Below, piece by piece: positions 37,127-45,864 of a stretch of DNA of 61,923 nt (position 1 is its first letter; every line of letters starts with the position of its first letter). Position numbers and translations under genes: made by a program. This DNA is from Candidatus Poribacteria bacterium (GTDB lineage Bacteria > Poribacteria > WGA-4E > WGA-3G): the NCBI GenBank assembly GCA_022825665.1, contig JAJDWI010000058.1, forward strand, positions 1 to 61,923. Direction: 5' to 3'. Below the pieces are notes generated by a model. The model saw nothing but the letters and a program-made list of their open reading frames with translations. It had not been told where the DNA came from and ran no database searches.

Positions 37127-37963
37127 GTGGTAAATTTACCTAAAGTCTCATTTTGCAATCATGAAATTAGCAAGTTATTAATTGGCGATAATCCAATCTA
37201 TGGTTATTCTCATTTCAATAAACTTCTTTCACAACATCAACAGGAGTTTCATACACCGGAACAGGTTGTTACTACGCTCAAACGTGCTGAGGAAGTTGGA
37301 ATCAATGGTTGGCAGAATAGCGTAACAGAACGTTCAATGTCTGACCTACAACTTTACCGAGATGCGGGTGGCACGATGCACTGGTTTTGCCTCAGTTGGG
37401 GTTTTGTATGGTACGAGGAACCGGACACGGTTTTTGAAGATGCAAAACATAATCCTTTTGGTATGGCACCGCACGGTGGTGGTGTAGGACAACGTTGTCT
37501 ACGGGAAAACAGACTTGACCACTTGCAAGATATACTCAAACGAATACGCGACACGGGTAAGCTTGTAGGGTTATCTGTGCATGATCCAAAACTTTTACAT
37601 ATTGCTGAAGATGAAGCGTGGGATATAGACTACTATATGACAGCACTCTATAATTTACGCGGTGGAAGTCAAAAGTTTACTGAAAAATTTGGCTACGCAC
37701 CTTTAGGTGAAATCTATGCACGCGAAGACCGAGATGAAATGTGTAAGGCAATCCAACGTACTGAGAAACCTTGTCTTATCTTCAAAGTACTCGCAGCAGG
37801 TCGGACAATAGGGAGTACACAACAAATTCGTGAAGAGTTAAAATTCGCTATAGAAAACTCAAAACCGAATGATGTGCTATTACTCGGTATGTATCAACAA
37901 TTTGGTGATCAAATTGGTGAGAATGCTCAATTGGTCGCAGAACTTTGTGCAGAATTAGCATAA
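37127..37963 (+). CDS. Conserved hypothetical protein, TIM-barrel-like
   Basis: This 278-residue protein uses a GTG start with GGAGG seven bases upstream. Segments such as VVTTLKRAEEVGINGWQNS, MHWFCLSWGF, VGLSVHDPKLLHIA, YYMTALYNLRG and PCLIFKVLAAGRTIGS alternate strand and helix like aldo/keto reductase or related TIM barrels, but no catalytic tetrad can be assigned. No signal peptide is present. It lies between the M42 peptidase and a true aldo/keto reductase. The function is unknown. Confidence 0.75.
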   Translation: MVNLPKVSFCNHEISKLLIGDNPIYGYSHFNKLLSQHQQEFHTPEQVVTTLKRAEEVGINGWQNSVTERSMSDLQLYRDAGGTMHWFCLSWGFVWYEEPDTVFEDAKHNPFGMAPHGGGVGQRCLRENRLDHLQDILKRIRDTGKLVGLSVHDPKLLHIAEDEAWDIDYYMTALYNLRGGSQKFTEKFGYAPLGEIYAREDRDEMCKAIQRTEKPCLIFKVLAAGRTIGSTQQIREELKFAIENSKPNDVLLLGMYQQFGDQIGENAQLVAELCAELA

Positions 37964-37968
37964 GTCGT

Positions 37969-37995
37969 CTATAATTCATTTTTGGTGAATTATAG
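37969..37995 (+). terminator. Hairpin after the TIM-barrel gene
   Basis: CTATAATTCA and TGAATTATAG form a perfect ten-base-pair stem around a seven-base loop, five bases after the stop. There is no T tract, so termination is only probable. Confidence 0.5.
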
Positions 37996-38015
37996 AAATA
38001 ATTAGACAGTTAACC

Positions 38016-38081
38016 TGTAGGAGCGATCTCCTAATCACGACCCAACACTGTGGTAGTCGGGAATCGGAGTTCCCTCCTACA
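38016..38081. repeat. Dispersed TGTAGGAGCGATCTCC repeat, inverted pair
   Basis: TGTAGGAG (38016-38023) and CTCCTACA (38074-38081) bound a block containing CGATCTCCTAATCACGAC and GTCGGGAATCGGAGTTCCC, which are inverted relatives of each other. A close relative lies at 59724-59750, and a part of it at about 35837. Confidence 0.65.
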
Positions 38082-38135
38082 ATCCATCAGTGTATAATTT
38101 ATTTTGAAAGCTACCATACAACATGGAGACTGAAA

Positions 38136-39119
38136 ATGGAGATGCGGAGATGTGGGAAATCAGGCATTGAGATTTCACCAATGGGTATCGGTTGTTGGTC
38201 TTATGGTGGAGGTGATTACTGGGGACCGCAGTCACAATCGGATGTAACCACAGTAGCACACGCTGCATTGGATGCAGGTATCAACTTCTTTGATACGGCA
38301 GAAGGATACAATCATGGACGAAGTGAATCAGCATTGGGTCTTGCTCTAAAAGGCAGACGACACGAAGCAGTCATTGGAACGAAAATCAGCACACCAAATC
38401 CTACTACGATACGTGAACGTTGTGAAGCCAGTTTGGAACGTTTACAAACAGATTATATTGACATCTACATGATCCATTGGCCCCACGATGAATTTCCTAT
38501 TGATGAGAGTATGGCTGAGTTAACGAAACTCAAGGAGGACGGACTTATTCGTGCTATCGGAGTCAGCAACTTCGGTATTTCGCAACTCACAGCAGTAATC
38601 GATACAGGAACAGAACTTGCTGTAAATCAACTCTGTTATAACCTTTTATCCCGTGCAATAGAGATTGAACTTCTTCCGTTGTGCCAGAAGAATAACATCG
38701 GTATATTAGGATATATGCCACTCCTACAGGGAATATTGACAGGCAAATATAAATCCGCATCAGAAATACCGCCGACGCATTCTCGTTTCCGACATTTTCG
38801 CGATGATCGTCCAATGGCAAATCATGGTGAAAAGGGTGCTGAGGAAGAGGTATTTAAAACTTTAGAAAGTATTAGAGAAATAGCAGAGGACGAGCAGATA
38901 CCGATGAGTCGTCTTGCGATTGCTTGGACGATGGCAAGAATCGGGATTACATGTATGCTGGTAGGCACACGAAATGTAGACGAATTGACTGAAAACCTGC
39001 ATGCTATTAAATACACACCTTCAAAAGATGTACTTAAACGTCTTGATATATTGACTGCTCCTCTATTAGAAAAAATGGGAGCGAATCCTGATTATTTCAC
39101 AGGAAAGCGGATACGCTAA
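38136..39119 (+). CDS. Aldo/keto reductase
   Basis: The 327-residue TIM-barrel oxidoreductase has the complete catalytic tetrad: D53 and Y58 (FFDTAEGYNHGRSE), K83 (GTKI) and H114 (IHWP). AIGVSNFGISQLTAV, EIELLPLCQKNNIGILGYMPL and MLVGTRNVDELTENL (NADPH-binding end) are standard. It should reduce aldehydes, ketones or sugars with NAD(P)H in the cytoplasm. A TATAAT box about 40 bases upstream suggests its own promoter, though the -35 box is poor. Two phytanoyl-CoA dioxygenase-like genes follow closely. Confidence 0.93.
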   Translation: MEMRRCGKSGIEISPMGIGCWSYGGGDYWGPQSQSDVTTVAHAALDAGINFFDTAEGYNHGRSESALGLALKGRRHEAVIGTKISTPNPTTIRERCEASLERLQTDYIDIYMIHWPHDEFPIDESMAELTKLKEDGLIRAIGVSNFGISQLTAVIDTGTELAVNQLCYNLLSRAIEIELLPLCQKNNIGILGYMPLLQGILTGKYKSASEIPPTHSRFRHFRDDRPMANHGEKGAEEEVFKTLESIREIAEDEQIPMSRLAIAWTMARIGITCMLVGTRNVDELTENLHAIKYTPSKDVLKRLDILTAPLLEKMGANPDYFTGKRIR

Positions 39120-39169
39120 TTTCTACAAAAATCGTGCATACAAAGCATACCACAAGAGAGGATAAATTT

Positions 39170-40063
39170 ATGTCAGAACATACCGGTATCAGATTTAACA
39201 AAGATCTTGGCAAACCTTTGTCATCTGCAGCATCTGACCTGACGACAACAAACGCTGATGGCAAACCTGTTATTCCATTGACCCAGGAACAGAAATATCT
39301 ATTTGACAAAAATGGATGGCTCTTAATACCGGGAGTGTTGACGGAATCTGAGATTGAAGAGATGCGAGATTTCTGTTACAGGTTAAGAAACGAACCCGAC
39401 ACGATCCCAATACCACATCATCGGTCTACTTATGGCGGTCCTTTAGAAGCACTAACAGATCATCCTGTCGTTATCGCTTTTGCAAATGAATTTCTGGCAT
39501 CACCCTATTTATCATCGGAGACGTGCTACGGGTTTCGCATGGAGACAAGCTTCCTGTTTTTACGTTCTACCTCTGACGATAAACCCAAGGCATTTGCTCC
39601 ACACAACGGCAATGGTATGTTTCGGATGCCAGGGGATTGCCATCAATACCAATGTTTACCCGGACAAGCGTATAGTGGATTGACGCGCGTTGTTTGGGAA
39701 CTCAATCCTGTCGGTAAAGAGGATGGTGGAACGTTGTTTATTACAGGTAGTCATAAGGCTGCCTACACTGCACCAGAGGTAGTCCGGAAACAGGAATGGG
39801 AGTTTTGGGACACTTATTCTTGTCCTGCAGGATCGGTTATATTTTTCACTGAAGCGATTACACACAGTGGGCAACCATGGAAGAATCCTGATACAGATCG
39901 AGTTGCGATTTTCAACGGATACAACTCCATTGACAAACGGTGGAAAATCTCACTACCCCCTCAAGCATTACTTGAAAGCATGCCACCTAAACGTCAAACA
40001 CTATTCCGAGATGCCTATGTTAGTGGAAACGTAACAGGAAGAGCGTTTAAGATGTCGTTGTAA
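39170..40063 (+). CDS. Phytanoyl-CoA dioxygenase-like protein with HNG in place of HxD
   Basis: The ATG at 39170 follows GAGAGGATAAATTT; an upstream ATG in frame lacks a binding site. In the roughly 297-residue double-stranded beta-helix protein, LFDKNGWLLIPGVLTESEIEEM and GGTLFITGSHKA mark the PhyH family. The first iron-binding motif, normally HxD, reads H145-N-G147, and no HxD or HxE occurs anywhere in the protein. The distal His is H232 (ITHSGQPW) and an Arg follows for 2-oxoglutarate. The Asp-to-Gly change is what iron/2-oxoglutarate halogenases of the SyrB2/WelO5 kind use. The substrate is unknown. Confidence 0.85.
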   Translation: MSEHTGIRFNKDLGKPLSSAASDLTTTNADGKPVIPLTQEQKYLFDKNGWLLIPGVLTESEIEEMRDFCYRLRNEPDTIPIPHHRSTYGGPLEALTDHPVVIAFANEFLASPYLSSETCYGFRMETSFLFLRSTSDDKPKAFAPHNGNGMFRMPGDCHQYQCLPGQAYSGLTRVVWELNPVGKEDGGTLFITGSHKAAYTAPEVVRKQEWEFWDTYSCPAGSVIFFTEAITHSGQPWKNPDTDRVAIFNGYNSIDKRWKISLPPQALLESMPPKRQTLFRDAYVSGNVTGRAFKMSL

Positions 40064-40093
40064 ATCTCATGCTCATTTCAACGAGGAACATAT

Positions 40094-40918
40094 ATGACAC
40101 CGAAACAACGTTATCTATTTGATGTAACAGGCTATCTTCACCTAAAAAACGTGATTACTGGGGATGCCTTAGCAGATGCTGCTGAAGCAGTTGATAGATA
40201 CATCACGACACCACCCGATGAATTGCCACCCGGTTTTGAACAACGCGGACTCCATCAGCACGGATTCGCTTTTGACAAGTCCCTTGAATGTTTGACGATG
40301 CATCCTGCACTATGGACAATCATTAAGGAACTGACAGACAACCAACCCAGATTTGGCAGAGGTTCACTCAAGCATGATAAGCATGATCTGTGGAAGACTG
40401 GAGAAAATGCACATGTCAATCCGGGAGGACTGCACTGTGCTCGTGATGACTACGGATGGTATAGCACTCGCTATGAAGCACACAACGGACGTATATACTG
40501 TGATAACTTCGTCTGCTTTCCCTATTTTACGGATGTCTATCCGGGTGATGGTGGTCTCATCGTTATTCCCGGTTCGCATAAAAGTGAATTTGATCGTCCG
40601 AAGCAGCTACTGACACTTGATGAAGCGGATGGTATTGATCCGATTGAGGATCCTGTTTTTGTGAATATCACACCAAAGGCAGGTGATATTGTGATAATTT
40701 CGGAGCTGCTAACACATGGAGTACTGCGGTGGAAACCGAAGGATCGAGATAGACGGTTTCTTGTCATGCGGTATTTTCCGCAATATTCTGGCAAGCACAG
40801 CTTACCGCAGCCTATTATTGATAGGTTATCACCTGAGACATTGGAATTGATAGCATCCGAACCTTATGGACATATCAAGGAGATTGTAAAACAGGACGAG
40901 GTTACTTTGACGGTCTAA
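40094..40918 (+). CDS. Second phytanoyl-CoA dioxygenase-like protein with HNG motif
   Basis: This 274-residue PhyH-family protein has FDVTGYLHLKNVITGDAL, DGGLIVIPGSHKSEF, and GDIVIISELLTHGVLRW with distal H208; RRFLVMRYFP supplies the Arg. The proximal motif is again H130-N-G132 (YEAHNGRIYCDNF). HDK and HDL elsewhere do not fit the HxD site. It starts 30 bases after its paralogue's stop, with CGAGGAA upstream of the ATG, so the two are probably expressed together, perhaps as partners. The last 40 bases of the gene are part of a direct repeat whose second copy lies at 41333-41374. Confidence 0.85.
   Translation: MTPKQRYLFDVTGYLHLKNVITGDALADAAEAVDRYITTPPDELPPGFEQRGLHQHGFAFDKSLECLTMHPALWTIIKELTDNQPRFGRGSLKHDKHDLWKTGENAHVNPGGLHCARDDYGWYSTRYEAHNGRIYCDNFVCFPYFTDVYPGDGGLIVIPGSHKSEFDRPKQLLTLDEADGIDPIEDPVFVNITPKAGDIVIISELLTHGVLRWKPKDRDRRFLVMRYFPQYSGKHSLPQPIIDRLSPETLELIASEPYGHIKEIVKQDEVTLTV
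40870..40911. repeat. 42-bp perfect direct repeat, copy 1
   Basis: The 42 bases beginning ACATATCAAGGAGATTGTAA inside the end of the dioxygenase gene recur without mismatch at 41333-41374. Confidence 0.9.
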
Positions 40919-41046
40919 TGGTGGTCAGGAATGCTTGCACAATGCCAGCAACCATATTGAAATTGACCCTATTACATGTTACTATATATATTTAGACTTG
41001 GTTATAGACAGAACAACCGATAACATTTAAGGAGAATAAGCGAGTG

Positions 41047-41262
41047 ATGAACAAAGAACAAATTGTCTCCCAAGACCCACAAGTGATGCACGGCACTTTA
41101 GTTTTTACTGGCACTCGCGTGCCTGTTGAAAGTCTGATTCAACACCTTGTCGCAGGCGACTCTCTTGATTTATTCCTTGATGATTTCCCATCAGTCTCAC
41201 GTGATCAGGCAGTGGCTTATCTGCAAATGACTTTGAAGTTCGCTAATGCGCGTGTTGCTTGA
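41047..41262 (+). CDS. DUF433 antitoxin-like protein
   Basis: The protein has about 71 residues; AAGGAG lies ten bases before the ATG at 41047, with a GTG one codon earlier. VMHGTLVFTGTRVPVESLIQ and DFPSVSRDQAVAYLQM are the core of the DUF433 family, the antitoxin half of VapBC45-like modules whose partner is a DUF5615 PIN-like RNase. The start of such a partner overlaps its last 17 bases but is cut short (next entry). It may now serve as an orphan antitoxin. Confidence 0.88.
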   Translation: MNKEQIVSQDPQVMHGTLVFTGTRVPVESLIQHLVAGDSLDLFLDDFPSVSRDQAVAYLQMTLKFANARVA

Positions 41263-41413
41263 TGAGCATCTACCGCAAAGACTAAAGCAAGTTTTGCTAA
41301 TGTCCATCTTTCTCCAGAATTTGACCGTATATACATATCAAGGAGATTGTAAAACAGGACGAGGTTACTTTGACAGTTCAGGTGTAACTTGTAAACGTTT
41401 AATTTCCTCTTGA
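41246..41413 (+). pseudogene. Truncated DUF5615 PIN-like toxin remnant
   Basis: An ATG overlapping the end of the DUF433 gene opens MRVLLDEHLPQRLK, the classical first strand and helix of DUF5615 toxins with the acidic active-site Asp/Glu. After about 20 codons the resemblance stops, and from 41333 the frame runs through the 42-bp repeat and ends at 41411-41413, giving 55 codons instead of the usual 110-120. The later acidic residues needed for RNase activity are missing, so the toxin is dead. Confidence 0.75.
41333..41374. repeat. 42-bp perfect direct repeat, copy 2
   Basis: This is the exact second copy of 40870-40911. Read on the minus strand it supplies the last two codons and the stop of the Uma2-type gene, so both adjacent reading frames use it. 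Confidence 0.9.
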
Positions 41414-42051
41414 AGTCGAACAACTTCTGCCTCAGCTGTCTCAGCTCTTTCCTCCGCTGATTGTAACCACTCCTCTGTGTCAGGATTATATACACCAAAA
41501 GTCTCATCCTGCAAATGGATTGTCAAGTTCAACGTCTCAGCGAAAAACCCTCCATCAGAACTTTGAGGGATCTCAATATACTCCCCATCAACAAGCCGAA
41601 ATCCCATCAAATAAGATGGCAAATAACGTCTTTCTGCATCATAGAGGAAGTATTCCGATACTCCAATTTTGGCGTATAAATCCACTTTTTTATTTAAATC
41701 ATCTCGGTAGGTGCCTTTACTTGAGAATTCCATTACAAAGTCAGGTGGTTTTCCCTCTTCCCATACTTTATAGGTGCGGCGTCGTTTTTTGCCGATACCG
41801 AAAGTTACAAGGATATCGGGTGAAACAGATTCTTTAGGGAATCCTTCTTTATAGTACATCATGATATTGCCAGAGACATAAACATTTGGCTTTTCAGCGA
41901 AATATGCTTTAAGGATATGCCGCATTCGGATTATTTCGTCTATATGTAGGTCAGTTTCAGCCATAGGTTTTCCATCCGATTCGGGATATATTATATCTGC
42001 TGAATCTGTTGGCGCGTAAGGGAGGGTGCGTGTATTTAAGTCAGGTCCCAT
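41365..42051 (-). CDS. Uma2/DUF820-family nuclease-like protein
   Basis: The 228-residue protein has the PD-(D/E)xK-like Uma2 pattern: EIIRMRHILKAYFAEKPNVYVSGN, SPDILVTFGIGKKRR, PDFVMEFSSKGTYRDDLNKK and VDLYAKIGVSEYFLYD. A C-terminal coiled coil (AEERAETAEAEVVRLQEEIK) is common in bacteria with many copies. The family is abundant in cyanobacteria, planctomycetes and Poribacteria, with unknown function; members are often called putative restriction endonucleases. GGAG precedes the ATG. The stop codon lies within the 42-bp repeat. Confidence 0.88.
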   Translation of the reverse strand: MGPDLNTRTLPYAPTDSADIIYPESDGKPMAETDLHIDEIIRMRHILKAYFAEKPNVYVSGNIMMYYKEGFPKESVSPDILVTFGIGKKRRRTYKVWEEGKPPDFVMEFSSKGTYRDDLNKKVDLYAKIGVSEYFLYDAERRYLPSYLMGFRLVDGEYIEIPQSSDGGFFAETLNLTIHLQDETFGVYNPDTEEWLQSAEERAETAEAEVVRLQEEIKRLQVTPELSK

Positions 42052-42556
42052 CGGTGGTTCTCCTTATATGTTTGTATTGTGTTTATTTAATGCACGTTTT
42101 GGACAGATTTGTTTTAGTATACCTGAATTATTAGCGGGTGTCAAATGTTTGTCTGAAACAGGATTTGTCAATCTTGGTTCAGATAAAAAAGCAGACTAAC
42201 TGTTGAATGTGGGAAAGTGATTATTGGTTGCCCGCAACTTTAATGCGGTTTTGGGTGCGGGCAAGGGCTACCTCAGCACGGGGACGATTCAACTCAGGAT
42301 CATCTGCAGCAAGTTGTTCTTTGGCATGTTCAAAGGCACTTTCAACACACACAATGTCAAAATCTGAATAACTACGTTTTGTTTTAAAATAAGGTGAAAT
42401 CCCATCGTTTCTATGATATACTTATAACGGTTATATCTGACTTACTTTTGCCATTGCAGACAAACTAATTTCGGAAAAAGGATAAATCACATTAATTTGG
42501 TATAAGGTGTTTTTTTACGTCTGTTAAGGTTAGTTACAAGTTATCCGGTCATTACT
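42052..42556. other. Spacer holding an atpC-derived fragment and a short GTCTGAA repeat
   Basis: A short GTCTGAAACAGGATTTGTCA-type repeat lies at 42151-42186, and a degenerate copy of the atpC 3' end at 42221-42358. The right part up to the HicA start shows nothing identifiable, though it must carry the hicAB promoter. Confidence 0.6.
42221..42358 (-). pseudogene. Duplicated fragment of the ATP synthase epsilon subunit 3' end
   Basis: Read on the minus strand, 45 codons plus stop give KEQLAADDPELNRP and ALARTQNRIKVAGNQ, matching KEQLAEESPDLNRP and ALARAQNRIKVASNL at the C-terminus of the intact atpC at 43047-43457. The frame stays open upstream to 42421 (SPYFKTKRSYSDFD) but has no start codon and no epsilon-like sequence there. 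It is a partial duplication lying about 0.8 kb from its source in the same orientation, with hicAB between them. Confidence 0.8.
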
Positions 42557-42748
42557 ATGCCAAAAAAGATACGACAACTTATCTCGGACCTGGAAAAAGC
42601 AGGTTTTACCAACAAAGGTGGAAAAGGTAGCCATAGAAATTATAAACATTCAAAAGGTATGTGTGTTACTATTTCAGGAAAACTTGGTGATGATGCTAAG
42701 CCGTACCAAGAAAAGGAAGTCAAACGAAAAATTGAGGAGTCTCAATAA
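42557..42748 (+). CDS. hicA: HicA-type mRNA interferase toxin
   Basis: The 63-residue double-stranded-RNA-binding-fold protein has LISDLEKAGFTNKGGKGSHR with the catalytic H26 in the GSH motif, and VTISGKLGDDAKPYQEKEVK. HicA cleaves translated mRNAs until bound by HicB. Its stop overlaps the start of hicB by one base (TAATG), giving tight coupling. The gene lies between the duplicated atpC fragment and the real atpC. Confidence 0.92.
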   Translation: MPKKIRQLISDLEKAGFTNKGGKGSHRNYKHSKGMCVTISGKLGDDAKPYQEKEVKRKIEESQ

Positions 42749-42984
42749 TGATAACGCGTGCAAAATATATTAAAATAGTGAAGTGGTCAGACGATGACCA
42801 ATGTTTTATTGGATTTTGCCCAGGGATTATCGGTCCGTGTTGCCATGGCGATGATGAAGTTGAGGTATATCGTGAGTTATGTGAGATTGTTGATGAGTGG
42901 ATAGAAATCGCAAAGCAAGAAAATGAAGTGCTTCCACCACCAACTATCAAATGGAACATTGAAAAGTTGGTAAGTTCCGCTTAA
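42748..42984 (+). CDS. hicB: HicB-type antitoxin
   Basis: The 78-residue protein opens with the degenerate RNase H fold of HicB (KIVKWSDDDQCFIGFCPGI; CCHGDDEVEVYRELCEIVDEWIE). It is short and lacks an obvious C-terminal DNA-binding helix-turn-helix or ribbon-helix-helix, so autoregulation may be weak or of another kind. It directly follows hicA. It converges with atpC, whose end lies 62 bases away. Confidence 0.9.
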   Translation: MITRAKYIKIVKWSDDDQCFIGFCPGIIGPCCHGDDEVEVYRELCEIVDEWIEIAKQENEVLPPPTIKWNIEKLVSSA

Positions 42985-43046
42985 CTAAAATGCCCTTTCC
43001 CTATGCGTGTATGTAAGTGGAATTTCTGACAAGGAAACGCGTGCGA

Positions 43047-43457
43047 TTACAAATTACTCGCAACCTTAATCCGATTTTGTGCGCGGGCGAGGGCTGCCTC
43101 TGCGCTGGGACGATTCAGGTCAGGGGATTCTTCGGCGAGTTGTTCTTTGGCACGTTCAAGGGCACTTTCAGCACGCACAACGTCAATTTCCGCTGCCCAT
43201 TCCGCTGTTTCAACTAATACAGTGACACCAGTGCGGAGCACTTCAAATACTCCACCACTTGTTGCCATGGATCGCAGGGCATCCGATGATTCGTTGATAC
43301 GGATTTCACCAACATCTAATGCTGTAAGAAAAGGGATGTGACCATATAGAATCTGAAAGTTGCCTTCCACACCTGGTGCTTGAACGCTAGTCACATCACC
43401 TTCATATATCAGTTTTTCCGGTGATCGAATTTCAAGGTGAAAACTTCTGCTCTGCAT
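43047..43457 (-). CDS. atpC: ATP synthase epsilon subunit
   Basis: The 136-residue protein has the N-terminal beta-sandwich (FHLEIRSPEKLIYEGDVTSVQAPG; GNFQILYGHIPFLTALDVGEIRI) and the two C-terminal helices (RAESALERAKEQL; ALARAQNRIKVAS). It joins the rotor stalk to the c-ring and inhibits hydrolysis. It is the last gene of the operon. A partial copy of its 3' end sits at 42221-42358. Confidence 0.95.
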   Translation of the reverse strand: MQSRSFHLEIRSPEKLIYEGDVTSVQAPGVEGNFQILYGHIPFLTALDVGEIRINESSDALRSMATSGGVFEVLRTGVTVLVETAEWAAEIDVVRAESALERAKEQLAEESPDLNRPSAEAALARAQNRIKVASNL

Positions 43458-43508
43458 AAGATTATATCTCTTTCTGAAAGCCGATTGCTGTTAGCCGACA
43501 GCCAACTA

Positions 43509-44930
<1,422 letters not shown>

Positions 44931-44964
44931 TTATAAATGAGAAAACACTTATTGATTGTAATTA

Positions 44965-45864
44965 TTAACCTGCCATCAGGTTTGCTATGTTTGCTCTCAT
45001 CGGTTTAAGTGTTCCATTATGTAAATAATTAGCAAATCTTTGGAATTGCCATTCTAAGTTGGAAATTTGTCTTGCCCAGCCCCGTAAAGGTTTAGAGCAT
45101 GTGGTATCATTAGCTAACGTCTGGAGTGTTGGTATATTTTCGCCAATCCGATCAGCAATCTCGTTATAAAAATTACGCCTGGATTCCTTATATTCACTAC
45201 GTTCGTAAATTGGAAAATTCATCTGATATTTTCGTTTGATTGTCTGCGCCCAATATCGTAAGTGTTGACCGTTTACGATGTAAGGATCAACCCTCACTAA
45301 ATTGACATATTGGGTTGAGAATGCACCAATTGGAACTGTACAACTAATTTCAGGATCTTGGGCTTTTTGCTTTCCAAATTCTTGTTTCAACTGATTTCTG
45401 AACTTAATATAAGTGCTTTGAGGGACACCAGAATTAATTGAGTGCATAAATAAACGATTAATATCTTCAACGGTATCAAGTGCTTGAATTTCTCGGTTAA
45501 AGCCCTTTGCACCAGCGGACCAAAGACAGACAGCGACATCAGATGCTTCTATTAATGCCAAGGGGTTCATTTCAAATAGGACCGGACCATAAGGATTTGG
45601 AACGCTATTCGCTCCTTGTGCAAACCCTCTGCCAAAATCCGATAAATTTACAAAGACCTTATCCCAAACCTTATTTTCTAAGTCTATATCATCGGTATCA
45701 AAGGTAGTAAATTGGGCTTGTCTGCTTTGTAACAACGCCCGTGAGGGAATACCGCCAAGAGCGAGATATGAATCAAAATCAATTAGTTGACATGCATGAT
45801 ATAGTGTAACGTGTCTCTTTTGTAAGAGATTAACCAAAGATTGAATCTCATTACCGCTTATCAT
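44965..45864 (-). CDS. Unknown protein inserted in the ATP synthase operon, possible ADP-ribosyltransferase-like fold
   Basis: This 299-residue protein is of no family I can name. The N-terminal half has VTLYHACQLIDFDSYLALGG, then IPSRALLQ, VFVNLSDFGRGFAQGAN, PYGPVLFEMNP and GFNREIQALD. A Tyr-His after a first strand, a Gly-Gly-Ile-x-Ser-Arg turn and a late Glu resemble the layout of DarT-like or other ART-fold toxins, but the match is only by eye. The C-terminal third is helical and basic (NLEWQFQRFANYLHNGTLKP). Its ATG overlaps the stop of the next gene upstream (ATGA), so the two are coupled. Its position between atpG and atpD is abnormal. Confidence 0.7.
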   Translation of the reverse strand: MISGNEIQSLVNLLQKRHVTLYHACQLIDFDSYLALGGIPSRALLQSRQAQFTTFDTDDIDLENKVWDKVFVNLSDFGRGFAQGANSVPNPYGPVLFEMNPLALIEASDVAVCLWSAGAKGFNREIQALDTVEDINRLFMHSINSGVPQSTYIKFRNQLKQEFGKQKAQDPEISCTVPIGAFSTQYVNLVRVDPYIVNGQHLRYWAQTIKRKYQMNFPIYERSEYKESRRNFYNEIADRIGENIPTLQTLANDTTCSKPLRGWARQISNLEWQFQRFANYLHNGTLKPMRANIANLMAG

